A program made the translations under genes and the position numbers. Of a DNA stretch of 32,165 nucleotides, positions 16,262 through 31,200 are shown piece after piece. Positions within the stretch are counted from its first letter, which is position 1, and every line of letters begins with the position of its first letter. Source of the DNA: an uncultured Bacteroidales bacterium (GTDB taxonomy: Bacteria; Bacteroidota; Bacteroidia; Bacteroidales; Bacteroidaceae); assembly GCA_946055775.1 (NCBI GenBank), contig CAMGHE010000014.1, forward strand, positions 1-32,165. The letters are read 5' to 3'. Below the pieces are notes generated by a model. The model was not told the DNA's origin. It made no database searches and was given only the letters and a program-made list of their open reading frames with translations.

Positions 16262-19200
16262 CGCCACGCCGTTAGGAGGCATTTCACTCTCCACTCTCTG
16301 TAAAAAGGAATCACACACCTGTCTGCCGCGGCATTCGAGCGCGGCAGACAGGTGTGGTCTGTATGGGCAGGCTCATTGTTCGCCCAACTATCGCGCATGG
16401 GCGGTATTGGTCCTCCTAGCGATGGTCGTTGGATCAGATTTTGCCAGATTTCAACCTGTTTTAGCCTTGTTGTAGGCCCAAATGCCGCCAACCCATTTAA
16501 GAATCTTTAGGTTTATTTAAGGGCGCGTTAACATTTCGCGATGAAAAAGCGGGAGAGAAAAAACGATCTGGGCGACAGAAATCACGACTTGGGCGATAGA
16601 AATTTCGATCTGGGCGACAGAAATTACGACTTGGGCGACCGTTTTTACGGTCACCCAGGTTGTTTTTGGCCGAAAAGGCACGAAAAAAGGGGCCCTTTGG
16701 CCCCTCTCTCTGCTTTCTTTACAAATTTACATCATCGGCGGCTAAAATGCAAATGTTATTTCACATATGTTGACATTCAGCCCTTTTGGAGTGATTGTCA
16801 AGAGATGTTAATTGTAGGTGAGTGCCAAGCCCTCCTGTAGTTGAGGTTCACGCGGCAGGCCGCCTGCCGACATTCCGCCCAGGCGTTGCTCGAGCGCCGC
16901 AAGGGCGAGTGAAGGGCGAGGCGGGAAGAGGCGGGAAGAGATGGCCGAAAGGTCTCAGAGGCTTGCCCCGTTTGAAAAATATCCGTATATTTGCCCCTTG
17001 ACGCACGTCGGTAAACCGGCAGCGCCTTCTCGACAGAAAACCTACATACACAACCCCCATCGCCATGTTCGACATCCAACTCAACGAGAGCGGTACGCGC
17101 CACCTGCAGATTACCGCCGAGAATCTCCACACGATAAAGAAGTATAGTCTGTTTGACGGCCTCGTCGGTTCGACGGGCATCGTGGACGAAACCGTGCTCG
17201 ACAAACTCAAGATGACCATCCGCGCCCTCATCGCCCACAGCAGCGAAGACAGCAAGGATCTGCTCGACCTCTGTATCGACGTCATCTACCACGATAAGAT
17301 GAAAGCCTACGGACTGCGCAATCTCATCGCCCTCTACAGGGAGCAAGAGAGTAGTTTTGACCAGGAGGCAACGGCCGAGGCCTGAGAGGTGGTCTCTCAC
17401 CCCCAAAGCCCCCTTTCTCAACTTTCCCTGACCCGTTATGCCCGAACTGCAACTTACGGACTGGCTTCCCGTCACGCGCAAGGAAATGGACCTGCGCGGA
17501 TGGGACGAGGCCGACGTCATCCTCTTTTCTGCCGACGCCTATGTTGACCACCCCTCGTTCGGCGCCGCCGTCATCGGCCGCCTGATCGAAGCCGAGGGCT
17601 ACCGCATCGCCATTGTGCCGCAGCCTTCCTGGCATGGCGACTACCGCGACTTCAAAAAACTGGGGCGCCCCCGCCTCTTCTTTGCCGTGGCGCCAGGAGC
17701 GATGGACTCGATGGTGAACAAATATACCGCCGCCCGCCGTCTGCGCTCAGAAGATGCCTACAGTCCCGACGGCCGCCACGACCAGCGGCCCGAATATCCC
17801 ACGGTGGTATATACGCAGATACTCAAGCAACTGTGGCCCGACGTCCCCGTCGTGCTCGGCGGCATTGAGGCATCGCTGCGTCGTCTGACCCATTACGACT
17901 ACATCCAGCAGCGCCTGCGTCCCGGCATACTGAGCGATGCTGGGGCCGATATGGTCATCTATGGCATGGGCGAACTGCCCACCGCCGCCCTGCTCCGTCT
18001 CATCGCCAGCGATGGACTGGACGCCACTGGGCGCTGCACGGTGCAAACCTTCCGTCAGGCCGTGCGTCGGCATCCTGTGCGCCAAACCGTGGTGCTCGAG
18101 CGCGAAGCCGATATCCATGGCGGCATCAGGGCAGACGACATCGTGCTGAACAGTCACGAAGACTGCCTGGCCGACCGCAAGAAATACGCCGCCAACTTCC
18201 GCCATATCGAGGAGGAGAGCAACCGCCTGCATCCCCAGCGCCTGCTGCAGCGTGTGGGCGACCGCTGGACCGTGGTTGAGCCTCCCTTCCCACCCATGAC
18301 CACGGCCGAGATAGACCGCTCGTTTGCCTTCCCTTATACCCGTCTGCCGCATCCCAAATACCGCGGCAAGCGCATACCGGCCTTCGAGATGATCCGCTTC
18401 TCCGTCAACCTGCACCGTGGCTGCTTCGGCGGTTGTGCCTTCTGCACCATCTCCGCCCACCAGGGCAAGTTCATCTCCAGCCGCTCCAAAGAGAGCATCC
18501 TGGCCGAAGTGAAGCAGGTCATCGCCATGCCCGACTTTAAGGGCTACCTGTCGGACCTGGGCGGACCCTCGGCCAACATGTACGGCATGAGGGGACGCGA
18601 CGCCAGCCTCTGCGCCGTATGTCGCAAGCCCTCGTGCCTGGCCCCCACCGTCTGTCCCAACCTCGACGCCGACCACCGGCCCCTGCTCGACATCTACCGC
18701 GCCGTCGATGCCCTGCCCGGCATCAAGAAGAGTTTCATAGGTAGCGGCGTGCGCTACGACCTGCTGCTCCACCCCTATAAAGACCCCGCGCTGCAGAAGG
18801 CCGCCCAAGCCTATATGCGCGAACTCATCGTCAACCACGTGTCGGGCCGTCTGAAGGTGGCCCCCGAGCACACCGCCCCCGACGTGCTACGCTTGATGCG
18901 CAAGCCCCCCTTCGCCCTGTTCCATACCTTCAAGGCCCACTTCGACCGCATCTGTCGCGAGGCGGGGCTGCGCCAGCAGGTCATCCCCTATTTCATCTCC
19001 TCCCATCCCGGCTGTACGGCCGAAGACATGGCCATGCTCGCCGTCGAGACGAAGGATATGGACTTCCGTCTGGAGCAGGTGCAGGACTTCACCCCCACGC
19101 CCATGACCCTGGCCACCGACGCGTGGTACAGCGGCTACCACCCCTACACCCTGGCTCCCGTGTTCTCCGCCCGCACCGACGAAGACAAGCGCCGTCAGCG

Positions 19201-22200
19201 CATGTTCTTCTTCTGGTACAAACCCGAAGAGCGTGCCCCCATCATCGCCGAACTGCGCCGCATGGGTCGCGCCGACCTCATCCCCCGCCTGTTTGGGGGC
19301 ACTGCCGGCCATGGCGACAGCCCGCGCGGCAACGGCCATGGCAATGGTCGTCCCGCCACGCCCGCCGGCGGCCGCCAAAAAAACGCCGCCGCCCGCCAGA
19401 ATGCCACCGGCCGTCCGGCCGCCACACCTCAGAAAAAACCGAAACGATGGAAATAGCCCTGTTGCAGACCGACATTGTCTGGGGCGACGCCGATGCCAAT
19501 ATCCGCCGCGTGGCAGCCCTCATGGACCGTCACCCCGGCGCCCGCCTGTATGTGTTGCCCGAAATGTGGGCCACAGGTTTCAACACGCAGCCCGACGCCC
19601 ATACCCTTGAGGAAGGCCACCGCGCCCAGGCGTGGATGGAGGCCGAGGCCCGCCGCCGCGGCGTCTATATCGCCGGCTCGCTGCCCATAGCCGCCGAGCC
19701 CGACGCCCCGCAGACCGTCGCCGACGCCCCGCAAGCCGTCAACCGTCTGGTGGTGGCCGGGCCCGAGGGCCTTTGCGCCACCTACGACAAGGTGCACCTC
19801 TTCACCTACGGCGGCGAGCCCGCCCACTACCGCCCCGGCCACAGCCGCACGGTGGTGACCATCGACGGCGTGCGCTTCATGTGGCAGATATGCTACGACC
19901 TGCGCTTCCCCGTCTTCGCCCGCAACCGCGGCGACTATGACGTGCTGGTCTATGTGGCCAACTGGCCCGCCAGCCGACGCCGCGCCTGGGACACCCTGGC
20001 CCGTGCCCGCGCCATCGAAAACCAGTGTTACGTCTGCGCCGTCAACCGCACGGGCAACGACCCCCTCTGCGCCTACGACGGCGGCACCGTCGTGGTCGAT
20101 GCCTATGGTCGCGACGTGGCCGCCGTGGCCCGCCCCGGCGATGGCGCTCCCGAGCCCGAAGCCGTCGTCAGTGCCCGGATAGACATGGAGCGCCTCACGG
20201 CCTTCCGCAGTAAGTTTGCCGTCCTCGCCGATGCCGACGCTTTCACCCTGGACTGACGCCGGCGGCGCCTAAGCCCTCCCATCCTTTCCCCAAATCACCC
20301 CTCGCCCTTTCCCCAATTCCCCCACCATATCCCCACCATCCCCATGACCGCAGACCAAATCTACAGATACTTTCCCGACCTCAGCCCCGAGCAGAAGGCG
20401 CAGATGGAACAGCTCGGCGCCCTCTACCGCGAGTGGAACGCCAAGATCAACGTCATCTCGCGCAAGGACATCGACAACCTCTACATGCACCACGTCCTGC
20501 ACAGTCTGGGCATAGCCAAGGTCATCACCTTCCGCCCCGGCACCACCGTGATGGACATCGGCACGGGCGGCGGCTTTCCGGGCATCCCCCTGGCCATCCT
20601 CTTCCCCGAGGTGCAGTTTACCCTGCTCGACAGCATCGGCAAGAAAATTCGCGTGGCGCAGGCCGTCATCGACGCCATCGGTCTGAAGAACGCCGTGGCC
20701 GTCCACCGCAACGTCATCGAGGAGAAGGGGAAGTACGACTTCGTCGTGTCGCGCGCGGTGATGCAGACCGACGAACTGATGCGCTTAGTGCGCAAGAATA
20801 TACAAAAGGGCGGGCAGAACGCCCTGCCCAACGGCCTGATATGCCTCAAGGGCGGCGACCTCCACGCCGAACTGCTGCCCTTCAAGAAGCAGGCCGAGAC
20901 GTGGGACCTGGCCTCGGTCTTCGAAGACCCCTTCTTTGAAACGAAGAAGGTGGTCTATGTGTGCTGCCCCTGACGCCCACGCCTTTTCTTAAAAGAAATT
21001 CAACCTACGCACAAGCCATGACCATACAGCGCTTCATTTGCAACTTCATCGAGGAGAACTGCTACATCGTGAGCGACGACCACGGACAGGCCGCCATCAT
21101 CGACTGCGGCGCCTACTTCCCCGAAGAGAAGCAGGCCATCGCCCGCTACGTCAGCGACCACGGCCTGACCATCGTGGAGAACCTCTATACCCACGGCCAC
21201 TTCGACCACGTCTTCGGGGCCGACTTCGTCCACACCACCTACGGTCTCCTGCCGCGCCTCTCGGCCGACGAGCAGGCCACCTATGCCGCAGCGGCTGAGC
21301 AGATGCGCATGTTCCTGCACCGCGACTTCCCCCTGCTCCTGCCCACACCCGGCGCACCCTTTGCCGAAGGCGACATCATCGCCGTCGGCACCCTGCGGCT
21401 GCGCGTCATCGCCACGCCCGGTCATACGCCCGGCGGCGTATGCTTCTATGAAGAGAGCGAGGGCGTCCTGCTGAGCGGCGACAGCCTCTTCGACGGCGAG
21501 ATAGGCCGCTGCGACCTGCCCGGCGGCGACGAGGACACCCTCGTCAGCGTGCTGCAACGCAAGGTGCTCACCCTGCCCGAGGACGTCACGGTGCTGCCCG
21601 GACACGGCGACGCCACCACCGTAGGCCGAGAGAAAAGATATAACCGCCACTTGAGATAACACATTATCCCCACGAACTTCTGATGAAAAAGACCCTGATT
21701 ACCGCAGCCCTGTGCATGGCTGCCCCCACGCTGGCCGACGCTCAGAGCGCCACGGCCGACGATGGCTTCCGCTACACCGACGAGCAGTTTGCCGACATCC
21801 AGATGCTCCGCTACCGCGTTGACGGCTTCGAGCGTCTGTCGCTGCGCGAGAAGACCTTTATCTACTACCTGCAGGAAGCCGCCCTCTCCGGCCGCGACAT
21901 CCTCTTCGACCAGAACGGCCGCTACAACCTGCGCATCGTGCGCCTGCTCGAGGCCGTCTATACCCACTACCGGGGCGACCGCCAGAGCGCCTTCTTCACC
22001 GCGCTGACCACCTACCTCAAGCGCGTGTGGTTCTCGTCGGGCATACACCACCACTACGGCTGCGAGAAATTCCTCCCCGAGTTCAGCGCTGACGACCTCC
22101 GCGCCGCCCTCGCCGCCGTGCCCGCCGAAGCCCTGCCGCTGGAGAAGGGACAGACGGTGCAGGCCCTCTGCGACGAACTCTTCCCCGTCATGTTCGACCC

Positions 22201-25200
22201 CGCCGTCATGCCCATGCGCGTCAACCAGCGCGATGGCGACGATCTGGTGGCCACCTCGGCGGCCAACTACTACGCCCCGGGCATCACGCAGGCCGAAGCC
22301 GAGGCCTTCTATGCCCAACGCAAGGCACCCCTTGACCCCACACCCATCATGACGGGCATGAACAGCCGTCTGGAGCGCGATGCCGACGGCATGCTCTTCG
22401 AGCAGGTGTGGCGCTCGGGCGGACTCTACGGCGAGGCCATCGACCGCATCGTGGACAACCTGGAGAAGGCACGCCCCTATGCCGACACGCCGCAGCAGCA
22501 GCGCACCATCGACCTGCTCGTGGCCTTCTACCGCACGGGCGACCTGCGCCTCTTCGACCGCTATTCCATCAACTGGCTCAAGGACACCGAGAGCCGCATC
22601 GACTTCAATATCGGCTTCACCGAAACCTACGGCGATCCCCTCGGTCTGAAGGCGTCGTGGGAGAGCATCGTCAACTTCAAGGACCTGGCGGCCACCGAAC
22701 GCACGGAAAAACTCTCGGCCAACGCCCAGTGGTTTGAGGACCATTCGCCCGTCGATGACCGCTTCAAGAAGGAGAAGGTGCGCGGCGTATCGGCCAAGGT
22801 CATCACCGCAGCCATCCTCGGCGGCGACCTCTACCCCTCGACGGCCATCGGCATCAACCTGCCCAACTCCGACTGGGTGCGCCGCGAGCACGGCTCGAAG
22901 AGCGTCACCATCGGCAACCTCACCGGCGCCTATGCCAAAGCCGCCCATGGTAGCGGCATGGACCGCGAGTTTGTCATCGACGACGCCACACGCAGCCTCA
23001 TCAGCCGCTACGGCGACATCTGCGACGACCTGCACACTGACCTCCACGAATGCCTCGGACACGGCAGCGGCAAACTGCTGCCGGGCACCGACCCCGACAC
23101 CCTGCGCGCCTACGGCTCGACCATCGAGGAGGCACGCGCCGACCTCTTCGGCCTCTATTACCTGCCCGACGCCAAACTGGTGGAACTGGGCCTCACGCCC
23201 GATGCCGAAGCCTACAAGAGCCAGTACTACACCTACATGATGAACGGTCTGCTCACCCAACTCGTGCGCATCCGTCCGGGCGCCAACATCGAAGAGGCCC
23301 ACATGCGCAACCGCGCCCTCATCGCCCGCTGGGCCTATGAGAAAGGGCGCGATGCCAAGGTCGTAGAACTGGTGCGCCGCAAGGGCAAGACCTATGTGCG
23401 CATCAACGACTACGACGCCCTGCGCGGCCTCTTCGGCCAACTGCTGGCCGAGGTGCAGCGCATCAAGAGCGAGGGCGACTTTGAGGGCGCACGACGGCTC
23501 GTTGAAGACTATGGCGTCAAGGTGGATGCTACCCTGCACAAGGAAATCTTGGAACGCTACGAGCGCCTGAACCTCTCGCCCTACAAGGGCTTCATCAACC
23601 CCGTCTATGAGGCCGTGCGCGATGCCGAAGGACGCATCACCGACGTGCGCCTGATCTACGGCGAAGCCTACGACGCACAGATGCTGCGATACAGCCGCGA
23701 CTACCGCACACTGCCCCATTGCCCGAAGGCTCCCTTCTGATGGTAACCTCACACTGCGTTTTGGCGCGGTGTCATTCGCCCCATTCTTTTCCTAAAATCT
23801 TATCTGCTCATCCCACTCCTGCGTCCCTAACCGATGCAGGAGTGGGGATGCACGCGGCCCAAAAGATTGATGCTACTAATCTGAACAAACTGTAACGTTT
23901 ACGCTGAATGATGATTGATCCTCTACTCAATCTGGCCCCCACGGGCCTCATTCCCACAGACGTTTTTACTGAGGCTGACTGGAATGTCGTCCGTGGCCTC
24001 AAGGGAAAGGCACGAGAAGTGGCTTGTCTGCACAATCTCCTGGCTACGCTGCTGCCGCCCGTCAATAACAACCACCGCAACAGCGGCAACGAGATATGCT
24101 ATGTGGCCACCACGCTGCGCATCACACTGATGCAGACGTGCGGCCTTGTCCTGACCCGCGAGGAGATAGCCCTCATACTCTATGCCGAAAACTACCGCTT
24201 CTTCTGCCGCAGCGGTCTGCCCATAGGCAGTCCGTCGTTTATCATGGAGGAACGCGGCATGCCCGTCGCCGAGCACACAGGCATGGTGCGCAGCCACAGC
24301 CTGCTCTACAAGGGCGAGGCCAGCGAGTATGTCTATGTCAATGTGGATGGCCACGTGATGCGGATGCTGCGCTGCACCCATCGCGGCATGCCCGCCAATG
24401 CCTCGCCCGAAAAGAAGGAGATATACCGGCGAATAGTGGAGAATCTGCAACACTTCGCCGAGAAGTATGGCAGCGGCGCGAAGTGACGCCGCACAACAGC
24501 AAGCCCCCAGGGCCGCGTCTATCATTGACGCCGCTCTGGGGGCTTGCTGTAGGGAAGGGGGAAGACTGGCCGTTTGGGCGACTCATTGTATCGGCAGTGC
24601 CGAACGGATGTAGAGTTGCATCATGCGGATGGCGCGCGCATTGCTGCCGCCGTTGGGGATGATGATGTCGGCATACTGCTTGGTAGGCTCAATAAACTCA
24701 TCGTGCATGGGCTTGAGTATATTACGGTACTTGTCGATGAGCATCTCCAATGGATGGCCGCGCTCGGCAATGTCGCGCTCCAACACACGCAGGAAACGCT
24801 CGTCGGCACCGGCATCGACAAAAATCTTCAGGTCCATCAGGTCACGCAGGTTCTTGTCGTAGAGCACCATGATGCCCTCGATGATGATGACCTCGCAGGG
24901 GTTGACGCGCACGGTCTCGGCCAGCCGGGTGCAGGTGATGTAAGAGTAGGTGGGCTGGTCAATGGGCCGCCCCTGCCGCAACTCGGCCACCTGATGGGCC
25001 AGCAGAGGCCACTCGAAGGCATCGGGGTGGTCGAAATTGGTACGCTTCCGCACCTCGAGGGGCAGGTGCGACTGGTCGTTATAGTAGGAGTCGAGGGGAA
25101 TGACCGCCACCGACCCTTCGGGCAGGGTTTCCTGAATCTTGCGGACGACGGTGGTCTTGCCCGACCCCGTGCCGCCGGCTATACCGATGATGAGCATGAT

Positions 25201-28200
25201 GCGTAGAGTAGAAGGTTTGTTCGCCAAAGTTAACGTTTAATTTCAGAGCGGGAAACAGGAATAGCCAAAAATGTTGTACATTTGCTCTGCATACGGCACA
25301 GCATGCCCATTCCAGCACCTCTGACAACGACTGGAGGCCCGGCCAAAGGGCCATGCGTGTCCCATTCCCCCAACCCCACGACGCTATGCTTACCGCCGAA
25401 GAGATTATCTGCAAGTACTATCCTGCCGACGACGCCCTGCGCCGCCTGCTCATGAGCCACAGCCGGATGGTGGCCGACAAGGCCCTGCGTATCGTGGCCG
25501 CCCATCCCGAACTGCAGGCCAATGCCGCCTTCGTCGAGCGCGCCGCCATGCTCCACGACATCGGCATCTTCCTGACCGACGCGCCAGGCATCCACTGCCA
25601 CGGCACACATCCCTATCTGCTCCACGGCTATCTCGGCGCGCAGATTATGCGGCGCGAGGGCGACGAGGCCGTGGCCCGCGTGTGCGAGCGCCACACGGGT
25701 ACCGGACTGACGGCTGAGACCATCGAGCGGCAGAACATTCCCCTGCCCACAGGCATCTACGTCCCCATCACTGTCGAGGAGCAGATCATCTGCTATGCCG
25801 ACAAGTATTTCTCAAAGAGCCATCCTGACGTCGAACGTACCTACGAACAGACCTGCCGCAGTGTGGCCCGCTGGGGCGACGACTGTCTGGCTACCTTCAT
25901 GGCCTGGCACAAGCGCTTCGGCTGACAGGGCCACATGGCTTGTGACAGCCTATCCTAACACCACATCCTCATATCCTCTCTTTTTCGACCATGGAATCGT
26001 TCCTTCATCTGGTCTGCGAGATGGCACCCTTTCTCCTGCTCGGTTTTCTGCTGGCAGGCTTGATGCACGCCTTCATCCCCGGCCGTTTCTATAGTCAGTA
26101 TCTTTCGGCCAACCGTTTCCGTTCGGTGGTCAACGCCGCCCTGTTCGGCATCCCCCTGCCGCTCTGTTCGTGCGGCGTCATCCCCACCGCCATGTCGCTG
26201 CGCAAGGAGGGTGCCTCGCGCGGCGCGGTGGTGTCGTTTCTCATCGCCACGCCGCAGACCGGCGTGGACAGCATCGCCGCCACCTACGGTCTGATGGGCC
26301 TGCCCTTCGCCATCACGCGGCCCATCGTGGCCCTGCTGACGGCCCTCTTCGGCGGCACCCTCGTCATGGCAGCCGACCGCCGGGCAGCGGCACAAGAGTC
26401 AGCAGCCGCGGCGCCATGTGCCACCAAAGAACGTGCCGCCCAAGGCTGCGGCGCCCCCGCGCCGGCGGCAACAACGTTGGGCGGACGTCTGGCCGAAGCC
26501 CTGCGCTACGGTTTTGTAGAGATGATGCAGGACATAGGCCGCTGGCTCGTGCTCGGTCTGCTCATCGCCGCCGTCATCACCATCGCCATCCCCGCGTCGT
26601 GGTTCACCCTCTTCGAGGGCAACACCTGGGCCTCGATGCTGCTCGTGCTGGCCATCGCCATCCCGATGTATGTCTGTGCCACCGGCAGCATTCCCATCGC
26701 CGTGGCCCTGATGCTCAAGGGTCTCACGCCCGGCGCCGCTTTGGTACTGCTCATGGCTGGTCCGGCGTGCAACATGGCGTCCATCCTGGTGGTGCGCAAG
26801 GTGCTCGGCACGCGCACGATGATGGTCTATCTGGCGTCCATCATCCTTGGCGCCGTGGGCTTCGGCGTGGTGGTCGATATGCTCCAGTATGGCGACATCG
26901 TCGATTTCCTTGGTCCCATCAGCGGTGCCGATGCCTGCTGCATGGCCGACACGCCGTGGTACGCCATCGTCTCGGGCATCGTGCTGCTGCTCCTGCTCGT
27001 CAACGCCCTTATCCTGCAGCACCACCATCACCATGCGCAGGGCGCAGACAACGAACCGCAACCCTCTTCAACCTCTACCAACATGAAAGTATATCACATT
27101 CAGGGCATGAACTGCAACCATTGCCGCCTCACGGCCGAAAAGGCCATCCTCGCCGTTGAAGGCGTCACCGCCGCCACCGTCAACCTCCAGACGCAGGAGG
27201 CCCGTGTCGAGGGCACAGCCCCGGCCGAGGCCATCTGCCGCGCCGTCAGCGAGGTGGGCTTCACCTGCGAGGAAGTGGCGGCTAATTAGCGGCGAGGCGG
27301 GAACGTGCCGCCCTGTCGCAGCTTCCGCATCTAATGAGCGGCGAGACAAAGTGCGCCGTTAGGAGATACCGTCCATTGACGGCGCTTCCTAACGGCGCAC
27401 TTTTTCTGCTGAGGATGCTTCAACGCTCTTGAAACTGACTGCGCACTACGCTACTGAACAGCGTGTCGTCGTCAGCGGTCGTAGTAGCGGCTGTGGGCCT
27501 TCTCGCGGCCTTTGACGATGTCGTTGAAGCGGCGGATGTCCTCGTCGCTCATCTTGGCCTGTGCCCTCCATTCCTCAGGGCCATAGACGCCCGCCCGGGT
27601 GTAGTCGAAGGGGACGAAGCCCACCCGGCGCACGTTCTTAAGGCTCTTGAGGGAGAAGTTGCCCGCTTGGGGATTGACAAAGAGAGGGTCGGCCAGGACG
27701 GCGCCCTTGTCGCGCTGGCTGCCCCATTCGCCGAAGGCCATCTTGAGAAATTCAGGTTGGGCGGTGCGCAGGTCCCAGTAGAGGTTGCGCGACATGTCGA
27801 GGTTGGCCTTGGTCCAAGGGCCGCGTAGCATGTCGCCGCAGTCGGCCAGGACGATGTTGCCGGTGAAGGTGAACGAGCGGTGCTTCTCGGCGATGGTCAG
27901 TTGCACCTGGTGATACTGGCTGAAGGCAAAGATGTTGTTGCGGATGATGTTGTCGCGACCGTAGTGCTGGTGGAAGGCGCCGCTCTTGCAGCCGTACACC
28001 AGATTGTTCTCCATGACGATGCCCGTACTGCCCTCGTCGGTGTAGAGGCCCCAGCCGCCGTAGTCGTAAGAATAGACGTCGTGGATGACGTTGTGGTGGA
28101 TGTGCGTGCCCGGCTGGATGCCCAGGGTATAGACGGCCCCCATGTCGGAGAGTTCGCCCCAGCCTATGTGATGGATGTGGTTGTAGGCCACCTCGTTGTG

Positions 28201-31200
28201 GTGGGCCGCACTGGTGCCGTAGCCCCAGGTCCATCCCACCGATACGCCCGAGTACAAGAGGTTGGAAATCTCGTTGTGGAGCACGCGGTTGTGCGCCGAC
28301 TGGAAGATGGCCACGCCCACGCCGCAGGGCAGCACGCGGCCCGTCTCCCGGATGATGTTGTTCTCCACGGTGATGCGCTGCGTCTCCGTGCCCTCACGCG
28401 GCAGGGTGCCCTCGCCAATCTTGACGCCGCCGGCGCCCAGGTCGGTCAGCAGGGAGCCCGTCAGGGCGCAGTCGGTGCAGCCGCTTCTGAACCATACGCC
28501 GTAGTTGCCCGTGTGGGCTATGCGGCAGTTGTCTATGCGGCAGCCGTTGGCATGGACCAGATGGATGGCCGCCGGTATGCTGGCCGCCGCCTGTTCGGGG
28601 TCGTTGCCCGTAGAGGGCATGACATACGCCGTATGCTCGAAGGCCAGGTGGCGGAAGGTGACGTTACGCACCGGCCTTCCTTTCTCACCCTGCACCAGCA
28701 GGAGCATCGGCACGCAGGGCGCGTGGACCTCGGCGCACGTCATGTCTTCCCCCTCTCGAGGAATGTAGAGCAGGTAGCCCGATGCCCGGTCGAGGAACCA
28801 TTCGCCCGGTGCGGTGAGCGCCGCCCGGTAGTTCTCCAGCACGAAGCGGCTGCCCTTTGTTATCGGGTTCCACGGCTTCATGCCGCCGCCGTTGAGGAAG
28901 AGGAAGCCCGAGTCGGGGACGATGTGGGCAAAGTGCTTGCGCGTGTTGTCCCATTTGTGGAAGAACATGGCCATCACCTCGCTCTTTGCTTCGGCACCGA
29001 TGCCTCGGAGCGACTTCAGGTCGGCCGTGTCGGCCAGGATGCGCTGTGTGGCATACTCCGGACTACGGCCCGTGCCGCGGAGGTGTACGGTCTCCTGCGC
29101 GTCCTTGACGAAGAACCAGCCCGTGTCCGGCGTGCGTGCCCGCCGGGCACGGCGACCGTTGACGTAGAGTTGCTCGAAGGTGAAGCCATACTGCACCACC
29201 TGCGGCACCTTGGCGCGCCAGTAGCTGCGCGGGGTCTTCTCCCAGCCCGTGATGCTGACGCCGCCGCTCAGGCGGGTAGTTGGCCACAGGCCCTCCGTGC
29301 TGCCGCTGATGACGACGGGCGCCTGCGGCGACTCTCTGATGATGACGGGCTCGGTCAGGACGTAGGTGCCGGGCCCCATGTCGATAAAGACGGTGTCTGA
29401 GCCCTGGCAGGTCAGGGCCTTGCTGTAGGCCCGCCGAAGCGAGGCGAAGGGGCGGGCGGCGCTGCCGTCGCCACGGCTGTCGTGGCCCGTGGGGCTGACA
29501 TGGATGTGCTGCTGCGCATGGGCTGTCAGACAGAGCGCGGCGAGCAGGGGAAGTAAGGATTTCAGAGTCATGTGTCAAGCAGTCAGTTGTTTGTATTTAC
29601 CCGTCCGCCCTCAAGGGAGGGTGATGCAGCGCACCTCGGCGTTGTCCATGGGCGTGATGCTGCGGAATCCCGTGCCGGCGTGTGTGGCCAGGATGAAGCG
29701 GGCGAAGAAGCCGTGCGTCACCAGCAGTACGCGCCGGCCGGGAAAAGTGCGGGCGATGGTGTCCAGGACGCGCCGGGCGCGGTCGTAGAGTTGCGCCTGC
29801 GTCTCCATGCCCTCGGGCAGGGGCAGGCCGCGCACCTCGGCCGCCGGGCGCCCCGTCCACGGCCCCTGGTCACGCTCGCGATAGAGCGGTGATGGCTGCG
29901 GTACGAGGCCCGTATGGCGGGCGATGATGTCGGCCGTATGGCGGGCGCGGGCCAGGTCGCTGCACAGCAGGGCGTCGAAGTGCTCGCCGGCAGCCAAGCG
30001 GCGGGCCAGCGCCTCGGCCATGGCGATGCCCTCGGGCGTGAGATGGCCCGGCATGTGGCCCTGGAGCAGGCCGAGGACATTCTCTTCCGTCTGCCCGTGG
30101 CGGATGATGGCAAGGGTGGTGGACATAGGAGGATGGGGGGGAGAAAAAAACAGCGTGGAGACAAGCCCGGCGTCCTTTTCTCAACGAGAGAAGGCGCGTG
30201 CCTGTGTCCACGCTGTCGTCATGATGATGGTCGGTTATGGGTTGGCCGGAGAGGTGGCCTACCTATGTATTCGTTGTTCTCCGATATTAGTTGTTCTCCG
30301 GACGGAGCTGGCGTACCACCTCGCCCGTGCGCCACATCTCGCTCTCATGGAGCGCCTTGAGTTCGGCTTCCAGCTTTTCGCGGTAGTCGGGCTTGGAGTT
30401 GCTGTCGATAGAAATCTGGGCCTCGTTACCCGTGACGACGCTGTGGTAGAGTTTCTCTACGACGGGCTTGATGGCGTCGTGGAAGGGCGTCATCCAGTCG
30501 AGGGCGCCGCGCTGAGCCGTGGTCGAGCAGTTGGCGTACATCCAGTCCATACCGTTCTTGCCCACCATGGGGAGGAGCGACTGGGTGAACTCTTCGATGG
30601 TCTCGTTGAAGGCCTCGGAGGGCGTGTGGCCATTCTCGCGGAGCACCTCATACTGTGCCAGGAAGAGGCCCTGGATAGCACCCATGAGCGAGCCGCGCTC
30701 GCCCGTCAGGTCGCTGGTGGCTTCGCGCTTGAAGGTGGTCTCAAACATGTAGCCCGAGCCGATGCCTACGCCGAAGGCCAGCACCTTGTCGAGGGCCTTG
30801 CCCGAAGCGTCCTGATAGATGGCGTAGGACGAGTTGAGGCCGCGGCCTTCGAGGAACATGGTGCGGAGCGAGGTGCCCGAACCCTTGGGGGCTACCATGA
30901 TGACGTCGATGTCGGCGGGAGGCACGACACCCGTGCGGTCGCTCCAGTTGATGGCGAAGCCGTGCGAGAAGTAGAGCGTCTTGCCGGCGGTGAGGTAGGG
31001 CTTGATCGTGGGCCAGAGCTGCATCTGTGCGGCGTCCGACAGCAGCATGCAGACGATGGTGCCGCGCTGGGCAGCCTCTTCCAGGCTGAAGAGCGTCTCA
31101 CCGGGTACCCATCCGTCGGCAACGGCCTTCTCGAAGGTCTTGCCCTGACGCTGGCCGACGATGACGTTGAAGCCGTTGTCGCGCAGGTTGCAAGCCTGGC